This document shows positions 55,430 through 62,930 of a DNA stretch of 64,000 nucleotides, in pieces (within the stretch, counting starts at the first letter, position 1; the number at the start of each line of letters is the position of its first letter). The position numbers and the translations under genes were made by a program. Under the pieces are notes generated by a model. It saw only the letters and a list, made by a program, of their open reading frames with translations. It made no database searches and was not told where the DNA came from. Source of the stretch: Saccharomycopsis malanga. Taxonomy: Eukaryota; Ascomycota; Saccharomycetes; Ascoideales; Saccharomycopsidaceae. The DNA lies in NCBI GenBank assembly GCA_004014935.1, contig CP025323.1, positions 1,798,001 to 1,862,000 of the forward strand, in the 5' to 3' direction.

Positions 55430-56118
55430 CCAAATATATGAAAACAACAAAAGACAAACTACAATCAGGCTAATAGTAGAAAGCATGATATTACTACAGC
55501 CAAAAAAAGAGTTAGGAATTGGGCCCAAAAAAGGGTAGAAATTCAGCCATAAAAAGCTAGTTTCAGTCATAAAAATCGAGGAATTGCGCCCAAAAGAGGT
55601 AAAAATTCGGCCCAAAAAAAACTTTGGAATTGGGCCAAAAAATTCAAATATAGAAATTGGGCCCAAAAAAAGGTTAGAAATCCAGCCAAAAAAATCGAGG
55701 AATGGGGCCCAGAAAAGAAGGAGAAATTGGGCCCAAAAAGAGTAAAAATTCAGCCAAAAAATTCAAATATAGAAATTGGGCCCAAAAATAGCTAGAAATT
55801 CTTTTTCAAGTATAATAATAATAATAATAATAGTTTATAGTTCGAGGAGTTTGGCCAAAACAAATACTAGGATTTCGGCCCAAAAAAGGTTGGAAATACA
55901 ATCATAAAAGTCGGGAATTGGGCACAAAAAAAGGGTAGAAATTTAGCCAGAAAAATCGAGGAATTGGGCCCAAAAAAAACTTTGGAAATGGGCCAAAAAA
56001 TTCAAATATAGAAATTCCGCCCAAAAAGAGTAAAAATTCAGCCAAAAAATCTAGTTTCAGGAAAAAAAAATTCAAATATAGAAATTGGGCCCAAAAATAG
56101 CCAAAACGTCTTTTTCAA
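55430..56118. repeat. Degenerate minisatellite built on GAAATTGGGCCCAAAAA
   Basis: Many imperfect copies of two short phrases (GAAATTGGGCCCAAAAA and TAGAAATTCAGCCAAAAA), organised as two larger blocks of about 300 bp. Each block ends in TTCAAATATAGAAATTGGGC then CTTTTTCAAGTATAATRATA and SINE-tail-like sequence (about 55820 and 56125). No credible gene. Confidence 0.8.
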
Positions 56119-56247
56119 GTATAATGATAATATATTTCAATCCCAGTACATATCAGTTTCGTATATACGTGCGAATAATGTTCTTTTGATTCGATTAAAT
56201 CTTCTCTTTATAGAGCACCAACCACTGAGCCATACGGCCCAGCGGTT
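56119..56247 (-). mobile_element. SINE with internal deletion
   Basis: The tail part (CCCAGTACATATCAGTTTCG, 56143-56162) is directly followed by a head part (CACTGAGCCATACGGCCCAG at about 56225); most of the body is gone. It lies 28 bp beyond the stop codon of the permease gene, so it is probably in that gene's 3' UTR. Confidence 0.75.
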
Positions 56248-56274
56248 GAAGCTCTGGTGGGCAAAAAGAAGACA

Positions 56275-57801
56275 TTATTTCAATGCAACATCTTCATGTT
56301 CAGTAGACTCGGAAGAAGTATCTTCGCCGGTTCCCAAATTACCATTCCAACCGTTTTGGATCAAAAAGTTGTTAAATTTGATATCATTTTCCATCAAGTC
56401 GTCTTCATTCAAATGAGGGACCATGAGCCAAGCGACAAGAACGCCGCTGATGCCGCACAATGCGGCAATAATAAAAGTCCATTTCTGGCCGAGTTTATCT
56501 TTGATTGGCTGGAAAGTTTCGGTGCCGACAACTGCGCCGACTTTACCGATAGCAGCGGCGAAGCCGTAGCAGGTGCCTCTGACGCTGGTAGGGAAACTTT
56601 CGGAGGCAATGACGCCCAAGTTGTCGCCGGGGCCGAGATTAGCCAACGAGTTCATGAGGCCGTAAAAGACGATGAACAAGGGCACGATTTTGGAGATTTT
56701 GTCAAAGGCGCAGCCGATGATCAAGCCAAAGACCAAATAGCCCATGAAACCGAGAATCAAACAGTATTTTCTGCCGATTTTGTCAATGAGATACGCGCCT
56801 ACAAGCACGCCGGGGACGGCGATGATGCCGAGCAACAAGGTCCACTCGGCGATCTTTTTCAAGTCCTTGGAGCCGCCGAGGACGGCGGAGATGATGGTGC
56901 CGCTGAAGATGCCGTTCGGGAAGGTCACAAAGTCGTACAAGAACCAGCAGAGACACACGCCGAGCAAGCGTTTCCAGCAGTAGCGCAACACAAGCCAGTA
57001 GGGCACGTTGCGCCGGATGGCGGCCTTCTTGTACAATGTGGACGTGGCCATTCTGTAGCGGAAGTAGAACACCGACAACGGCCAGAAGGCGCCGATGGCA
57101 TACATGGTCCGCCACACCGCCGTGAGGTGGCTCGGCCCGCAGATCTCGTACACAATCAAGAAGATTACCAAAGCAAAGGGGCCTCCGAGCGACAACGGCA
57201 AGTTGGTCACCAACACCAACGCGCCGCCTCTGCGTTTCACCGACTCGTTGGACGCCTCGTTGGCACTCACCGTCGACGCGCTGTACTCCGACCCAATCCC
57301 GATCCCCGTGAGGCCTCTACACACCGTCAACATCCAGAACATGCCCGCGGCCGTCACCCCGTGCGCCGCCGCACAGAGAATCGTGCCCACCACCAACGTG
57401 AGCGTCGCCGTCACTATCGCCCATTTCCGGCCCAAATAGTCGCAGCAGAGGCCCATCGACACCTGCCCGAGAATCGTCCCGACAAGCGACGCATTGGACA
57501 CTCTTGTCAGCACCGCCGACGTATACACCGCCGGGTAGAGCACTACAAAAAGCTTATTTAGCATTGTCATCACGTTGTTCTGGTACCCGTCGCTAATAAG
57601 CGCAAATCCCGAGGCCACCAACGTGAGAATATCGCTTTTACTCTTCTGTTTTCTCCGGTCTCTTCTTGCTTCTTCATCATATACAAAAACCCCTACTTTT
57701 GCTTTGGCCGAATCGGTTTTGGCCGAATCTGCTTTGGCCGAAACTGTTTCCACTTCAACTTGCGCCGCCTTTCTGCTCGAAATAGACCCTCTACTGCTCA
57801 T
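56275..57801 (-). CDS. GIT1: GIT1-like glycerophosphodiester permease (MFS)
   Basis: 508 residues, 12 predicted membrane helices. Family marks: FALISDGYQNNVMTMLN (about 66-82), the MFS loop DYLGRK (121-126), GIGIGSEYSAS, and the second-half DKIGRK. This is the phosphate:H+ symporter branch containing Git1, which imports glycerophosphoinositol or glycerophosphocholine across the plasma membrane under phosphate limitation; the exact substrate cannot be read from sequence. The N-terminus has a DSAK-type repeat (23-34). Codon third positions are strikingly GC-rich against the AT-rich surroundings, especially 56,400-57,560, which also leaves a 434-codon antisense frame that I treat as a shadow. 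It is divergent from the YeeE/YedE gene, with a CACGTGGG site about 365 bp upstream. Confidence 0.88.
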   Translation of the reverse strand: MSSRGSISSRKAAQVEVETVSAKADSAKTDSAKAKVGVFVYDEEARRDRRKQKSKSDILTLVASGFALISDGYQNNVMTMLNKLFVVLYPAVYTSAVLTRVSNASLVGTILGQVSMGLCCDYLGRKWAIVTATLTLVVGTILCAAAHGVTAAGMFWMLTVCRGLTGIGIGSEYSASTVSANEASNESVKRRGGALVLVTNLPLSLGGPFALVIFLIVYEICGPSHLTAVWRTMYAIGAFWPLSVFYFRYRMATSTLYKKAAIRRNVPYWLVLRYCWKRLLGVCLCWFLYDFVTFPNGIFSGTIISAVLGGSKDLKKIAEWTLLLGIIAVPGVLVGAYLIDKIGRKYCLILGFMGYLVFGLIIGCAFDKISKIVPLFIVFYGLMNSLANLGPGDNLGVIASESFPTSVRGTCYGFAAAIGKVGAVVGTETFQPIKDKLGQKWTFIIAALCGISGVLVAWLMVPHLNEDDLMENDIKFNNFLIQNGWNGNLGTGEDTSSESTEHEDVALK

Positions 57802-58164
57802 TATTCTGCTTGCTCCTGCCTCCCGTTTCCCATTAACTTTGAAAAATCCCCAAAAATCTCAAACTCCCCATCCTCTTATATATATGTCCTCCATTCACTA
57901 TATGCGGTCTTATGCAAGTTTATGCATGAATAGGCAACATTATGCATGCTTCTCGAAGAAATTCCACGCACCTGCTGCATACCCCGCAATTGCCAGCAAA
58001 AAAGACATTCAATTCTTTCAATGATATTATTGATCATTTTTGCTTGGTTGTATCCATCGTCTTACTACTTGGTTATGTAGTCAACTTGTTCATTCTTGTT
58101 ATCAGCAAACCTTTTTTAGATTTCCACACACAATACTTGTTCCTAAAACGGATACCACATGCCC

Positions 58165-58170
58165 CACGTG
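58165..58170 (-). promoter_or_regulatory. Pho4-type site CACGTGGG
   Basis: Read toward the permease the site is ACACGTGGGGC, the high-affinity Pho4 form. Pho4 induces GIT1 in low phosphate in S. cerevisiae. A CACGTG core can also bind Cbf1, a sulfur regulator, and the gene on the other side is a sulfur-transport family member. Confidence 0.45.
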
Positions 58171-58646
58171 TAGTATCCGTGCCCACGCACGCACCCACGC
58201 ACGCACGCGTAATGTACGACCCAAATCTAAGGTGCAGATCGTTATCTCGTGGTGCGCATAGCAGAAAACACCCCCTTTCCGTTTTAGACCACTGGGGTGG
58301 GGGCATGGGTCAGCGACACCCAAGTTGATTTATATATATATATAAAGATGAATGATATGTTTAGTGATTTTGTCTTTATTGAGCAAATAATGGCAATGTA
58401 TTTCTGTGTGTGTTTTGTAAGGTGTTTGTTTATCAATTCCAAGATGGCGTTGATTTGAGCAAAAGGGAAAGACACGAGGGTATTTAGTTATTTTAGTCTG
58501 CGTAAACTATTTTGGAGCTATTTCTGCACTTTTATTGTTTCTAGGCCACACTAGTGTGTGTCAAAGGTTCGAGAAAGTACTATCGCAGGTGATAGCCGGT
58601 TTTTGCTAGTGTGTAGGGTGTAAGATTGTGTAGATACGTAAGTTGG

Positions 58647-58756
58647 GTTTTGATAAGTGGCGATTTTGATGAGGTTTGATAAGTGGTGATTTTGATGAGG
58701 TTTGATAAGTAATAATTTTGAGGAGGTTTGATAAGTGATAATTTTGAGGAGGTTTG
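58647..58756 (+). repeat. 26-bp tandem repeat with four GATAAG sites
   Basis: Just over four copies of GTTTGATAAGTGGTGATTTT plus GATGAG. Every full unit keeps GATAAG, the consensus for fungal GATA factors. It lies about 330 bp upstream of the YeeE/YedE start. Confidence 0.8.
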
Positions 58757-59080
58757 ATAGTTGAGTGAAAACTTGACAATCTCGTGCAATATACAATCAG
58801 TTCAAGACAGCGGTAGCATTATGTCTGTTGGGCTCTGCAATGGTGTTTGTTAAAGCAACATAGTTGACAAGTATTTAGCATAATGTGCCACTGATATATA
58901 GTACAGCATATATATCCATGGGATAGTGATTATTAATTACAATTAAAATGGCCGAATTTCAATTCCCGAGCCCACCAGGTTCAAATCCCGAATTGCGCTC
59001 AAGAATTGGCTGAAAAAAAAGGCATATATCAACATTTTGGCCCAGCCACTTGGCCCATATCTGAGCAGATCCCATCAAAC

Positions 59081-60091
59081 ATGTTCACTCCCGTCGAGTC
59101 TGCTATTGGAGCGTTACTTATTCAGTTTTCGACAACTAGCTACTTGCTCAGCACAGGCCGTTTGATTGGGTTTTCATCGCTTATTCACAATGCCTTTTTC
59201 AGTCCTAATTTGCACAGTGTTTCCATACTCGTAGGAGTGGTGCTTTCGTCGCTTTTCGTAGACAAATACTTGCCTGGATTTGTGCCGGATTACGCTGCAA
59301 AACAGGCCCAGTGGTTCGTCTTCTCTGGGCTTTTGGTAGGCTGGGGCACCAAACTCGGCAGTGGGTGTACTTCTGGCCATATGTTATGTGGGGTTTCCAG
59401 GCTTCGCGTGAGAAGTGGTATTGCTACAGTGGTCTTTACGGCCTTTGCGGTTTTGTCCGTAACTGTGCTTGACAATGGTGTGTTCTGCTACAGTTCTGCT
59501 GGTAAAGTCCCCTGTTATCAGTACGATTCAAGCTTTACACGGTTTGACGGCAATAAACCTCTTTTATTAGGCTTGACTTTGTTTGGTTTTGTTAGCACCT
59601 ACATTGCCATTCCTTTGCTTGGCCGTTTATCGAAAAACACCCTTGAGAAATTCAGTTATGTGGGCCAGTTTATGGTTGGAACCAATGCTGGCTTTTTGTT
59701 TGGACTGGGACTTTTCATTTCAGGAATGGCAAAACCTGCGAAAACCATTGGGTTTTTATCCATTTTAAACCCAGAAAAATTCGATCCTTCTTTGTTCATG
59801 ATTGTTCTTTTTGCAATCATCCCAAACATTTTCATTTGGCACTACTCCATCCCTCAGTCACCAGCAGACCACCCTCGGTTGCTGGCTTTTGGTTTGCCAT
59901 ATAATCTCAACTTTAACAACTCCGTCAGCCCAAAATTCCTCCTAGGAAACATTCTTTTCGGCATTGGATGGGGCATTATGGGAGTTTGTCCGGGCCCTGG
60001 CATTATTGGCCTGATCTTCAATGGCTCTAATGGATTGCTTTGGTTGGCGTCGTTTTTATTGGGATACCATTATATAGCTGCTGCTTTTTGA
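59081..60091 (+). CDS. YeeE/YedE-family sulfur-compound transporter
   Basis: 336 residues from the first in-frame ATG (59081); the frame is open to 58937 but upstream contains no ATG, and MFTPVESAIGALL is a natural family start. About 9-10 membrane helices in two similar halves. Hallmarks: LGSGCTSGHMLCGVSR (Cys96, Cys103) and FGIGWGIMGVCPGPG (Cys303), the paired cysteine loops that in bacterial TsuA line a thiosulfate pathway. Role inferred: plasma-membrane uptake of thiosulfate or a related sulfur compound. The family is patchy in fungi. A CTG codon at 59705 falls on the conserved Leu of FGLGL, weak evidence that CTG is read as Leu. Confidence 0.88.
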   Translation: MFTPVESAIGALLIQFSTTSYLLSTGRLIGFSSLIHNAFFSPNLHSVSILVGVVLSSLFVDKYLPGFVPDYAAKQAQWFVFSGLLVGWGTKLGSGCTSGHMLCGVSRLRVRSGIATVVFTAFAVLSVTVLDNGVFCYSSAGKVPCYQYDSSFTRFDGNKPLLLGLTLFGFVSTYIAIPLLGRLSKNTLEKFSYVGQFMVGTNAGFLFGLGLFISGMAKPAKTIGFLSILNPEKFDPSLFMIVLFAIIPNIFIWHYSIPQSPADHPRLLAFGLPYNLNFNNSVSPKFLLGNILFGIGWGIMGVCPGPGIIGLIFNGSNGLLWLASFLLGYHYIAAAF

Positions 60092-60169
60092 TCGATATTG
60101 GCCGATATTTGATTCGAAGCCTAACCTATGAGAACTGCTGTACAATGTGTGAGTCATTGGTTGAGTCAT

Positions 60170-60418
60170 TGGTAAGAAATGTTATTGTTGGTAAGAAATG
60201 TTATTGAATACTAGTAAGAAATGTTATTGAATACTAGTAAGAAATATCATTGAACACTAGTAAGAAATATCATTGAATATTATCAATAAATATCATTGAA
60301 TATTACCAATAAATATCATTAAATATTATCAATAACTATCACTAAATATTACCAATAAATATCATTAAATATTATCAATAACTATCACTAAATATTACCA
60401 ATAAATATCATTGAATCA
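60170..60418. repeat. Degenerate tandem repeat, unit about 22-24 bp
   Basis: About ten units drifting from GTAAGAAATGTTATTGAATACTA to CAATAAATATCATTAAATATTA. It begins about 80 bp past the YeeE/YedE stop. Non-coding. Confidence 0.8.
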
Positions 60419-60514
60419 TTGGTTGAATCATCTACAATAAATAATTAACCACTTTAAATACAAGTTTAAATCTTTTCCTTAAACTTCCATTAATACTTAT
60501 TAATTATACCATAC

Positions 60515-60666
60515 ATTTCGAGCCCAGTACATTTCGTATATACGCGTCATGTCTAAAGGACTTGATAAAACCCAATCAAATCCTATTGATCATAATCTTC
60601 TCACCCATGTTCCTGTTAGGCCTTCTCTTCTCCAAGAGCTCTGACCACTGAGCCAAATGGCCCAGT
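60515..60666 (-). mobile_element. SINE with internal deletion
   Basis: The tail part (CATTTCGAGCCCAGTACATT onward) joins the head (CTCTTCTCCAAGAGCTCTGA, CACTGAGCCAAATGGCCCAG) with the body missing; same type of deletion as 56119-56247 but with a different joint. Confidence 0.75.
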
Positions 60667-60927
60667 ATCAATAAAAGTAGTAATGATAAAAAATAAAAAA
60701 GGTTGTAGCGGCGGGCTAGGGGCAGACCTCAGCTTGTTATCTGGGTCCCAATGATACTACTTGTGTTGAGTATCTAGTGACCTTTTCCAAATAGGAGAGC
60801 AAAGCTTCAGCTATCGTTTTGTCATTAATCAAGTTCAGAACCATGTCTGAGCTTATGGTATGTTCTTCTTGCTCAATTGTCCATTTTCTGCATGTAAGTA
60901 GATGATTATGCTTTGGGTCTTGATCGC
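60667..60927 (-). mobile_element. LINE fragment: end of ORF2 and start of 3' UTR
   Basis: Matches 22070-22300 (minus strand): Cys/His knuckle, LINDKTIAEALL region and stop. It joins unrelated DNA at about 60927. Confidence 0.8.
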
Positions 60928-61100
60928 TTTTTTAAAGCATTTTTGGTAAAATCTTTTGAAAACCTAAACTTATGGTGTAAAACTTCTTGAGCTGTAGAAT
61001 AACCAGTTGTTTCACTTTTCATTTCTCCAAATTCTTTTAGCATTCCATCAGCATTTTCCTTGGCTATCCTCATGTTTCTATCAAAAAAGTCGCTATTCAT
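60906..61100 (-). pseudogene. 64-codon open frame of unknown origin, 3' end fused to LINE sequence
   Basis: Starts MNSDFFDRNMRIAKENADGM; charged and helical in style. The last few codons (RSRPKA) are LINE-derived, so a longer reading frame may have been cut by the LINE relic. Upstream sequence has an AT-rich flank but no clear promoter. I cannot name it; it could be chance. Confidence 0.25.
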
Positions 61101-61539
61101 TTGTTTCCACTCCCTAAGAAATTTGTGATTGAAATGGACAGATTAATGGTTGTACATTAAGCTATAGTTTCTTAAGTTAACTTAGGCTTTCAACATTATA
61201 TTTTTTTCAATACAATTATCATTTCTTTCAATTAAAAACCGAAACTTACCTTAGTATTTTTTGGCAAGAAAACAGCCAGAGTTTATCACCAATTTACAGA
61301 CAATATACAATTTCCGCAAGAATGCAGTACAGTAAATCAGAAACTAGATTAGCAAAAAACCAAAAACGAAAACCAAACATTAAAACATTTGAAATTCAAC
61401 TTGAAGAGAAATGAAAGTTTTCAGCCATCCTTAACAGAGGTATAAAGCTTATTAATAAGCACATTACACTTTACCGAACCCCATAGAATTATCAATGTAA
61501 ACGTGAAGTTGAAATGTGCTAGTTTGGCAATGATGATTA
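61101..61539. other. AT-rich spacer
   Basis: No gene or repeat copy recognised. Confidence 0.45.
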
Positions 61540-61975
61540 TGTGTTATTTTCGACAAAATGATACTTTCTCACTGTTAGGCTGGTTGTAAAAGCCAAATCT
61601 CAAAACAAAGCGCATTATATAAGTCTTTAGATTTTACAGAGCACATAAATATACTTTTTGTATGGTTTGGTTTGCTGTAAAGACTCTGGAACATTTTGTT
61701 AAAACTGGCAATTTTCCCCTATATCCAATATTTTCCAAAATTGTCAAAAATAAATAGTACTATAATATAGCAATAAATTTACAAATGTTGGACAATGTTT
61801 TCTCAAATCAAAATAACCTAGATAGCACTGATTTAATTCAATAAAAACGTTCGATGAATACACTAAAACGTCAACAGCGGGAATCGAGTCCCAAAGCCAA
61901 AGTGAGGAACGCCACACTGTTTTCCACACTATTTTGCGTGGCGCATGGCTCAACCAACTTGGCCACTTGGCAATA
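61540..61975 (-). mobile_element. Second tRNA-like retroposon family, copy 2
   Basis: Minus strand: A box GTGGCCAAGTTGGTTGAGCC (61970-61951), a GTGGCG..TTTTCCACAC dyad, B-box-like GGGACTCGATTCCCGCTG (about 61892-61875), then a body whose end (GTGAGAAAGTATCATTTTGT) corresponds to the same part of copy 1 at 51335-51680. Confidence 0.65.
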
Positions 61976-62294
61976 GTAAAGCAAATAGACATATTCTTGT
62001 CAAAAAGAGGGAGCATCTTTACTTTTCGTGAGTAAATATTTTGGCAAATTATATTTGCAAATTATATTCCCATTTTTTGCCAAGTGAACAAGCAGAAACA
62101 AAGGGTTATTGGGTAAAATAAGCATTTTTGAGGCTTATTTGATACAAGTTGCAGTACCAGACAGAACTTTGGATTACCAAATTTGGCACTGCATTGAAAC
62201 AGTCTAGGATGACTTGCATTTTAGCCCGAATCTTTGGAAAATAGTGCATGTAGGGAAGCCTTTTTTTACATTAAGTTGCCTAAAGAACCTCTTC

Positions 62295-62570
62295 TCATTT
62301 ACCAAGAGCCAACCTGACATTGTCAAAGGTTGCCACTAGAGGACTAATGTCCGCTGGGATGACCCTTACGTCTGTAAGAGCTTTCACACTTGATAAGAAA
62401 CAGTTCTGACGAGCGACACATGTACTTTGTCTTTTCATCAATGTGTTGCTATATACTTTTGCTAATATTTGGCAGCCTTTTCCAGAAACAAGCTCAACTT
62501 CTGAGCCAGTTGTGGACTTATCCCTCCAGCTATCAGAGCGTTCAAATAGATGTGTATATTTAGTTTACCA
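62295..62570 (-). pseudogene. Probable relic of an unknown protein gene
   Basis: Two overlapping minus-strand frames look protein-like. One gives KLNIHIYLNALIAGGISPQL (near 62570-62510). The other gives SVKALTDVRVIPADISPLVA and ends ALGK at the TGA 62297-62295. A frameshift between them near 62470 would explain this. I do not recognise the family. No similar sequence occurs elsewhere in the window. Confidence 0.4.
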
Positions 62571-62737
62571 CACTCAACTATACCAAGCTTGAAAATACAT
62601 AATTTCATTACAAGTAGAGATAACCAACGCTAGTTAGTGCCGTTTTTTTAAAAAACTGATAGCGAGTCGACAATAGAAACAAGAAAGCAGGCCATTGACT
62701 GAAGCCATTCCACAATTGTATAAGATAAACATTTTCA

Positions 62738-62823
62738 CCAACGTGAAAGTCGAACTGGGGACTTTGTTTCTTACCCAGGCGCATAACCAGGTTCATAACC
62801 AACTGCGCCACGGGCGCTGCCGC
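62738..62823 (-). other. tRNA-like sequence (degenerate; pseudo-tRNA or SINE head)
   Basis: Minus strand: GCGCCCGTGGCGCAGTTGGT (A-box type, D arm) with GGTTATG duplicated around AACCT, then CCCCAGTTCGACTTTCACG (B-box type). The enlarged D-loop and poor acceptor pairing argue against a working tRNA. No poly-A or TTA tail seen. Confidence 0.45.
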
Positions 62824-62930
62824 GGCATGCCGAGGAAATATATGTTTCATTTCAAATTAAATTTTCCATATTAAATAGTCATACAATTACAGCCAACCAG
62901 CCGAAATCACGTTTATTAACAAAAACAGGC

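Larger units (their letters stand above)
57802..59080. promoter_or_regulatory. Divergent promoter region between the GIT1-like and YeeE/YedE genes
   Basis: 1.28 kb without a credible gene. It contains a CACGTG core (58165-58170), a CACG-rich stretch (58183-58210), a GATAAG tandem array (58647-58756) and TATA-like runs near 58330 and 58900. A tRNA-B-box-like GGTTCAAATCCCG occurs at 58978-58990 without a matching A box. Confidence 0.5.

Noticed and set aside
56257-57561. 434-codon plus-strand open frame
   Set aside because: Antisense to the permease; its composition (Ala, Gly, Asp, His, Arg rich) is what a GC-rich gene gives on the opposite strand, with no recognisable domain.
58280-58800. Small minus-strand frames in the divergent promoter
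   Set aside because: They are translations of the GATAAG tandem repeat and AT-rich DNA; no family resemblance.
59006-59080. N-terminal extension of the YeeE/YedE protein beginning at TTG
   Set aside because: TTG start is unlikely in a yeast nuclear gene; the first in-frame ATG is 59081 and suits the family.
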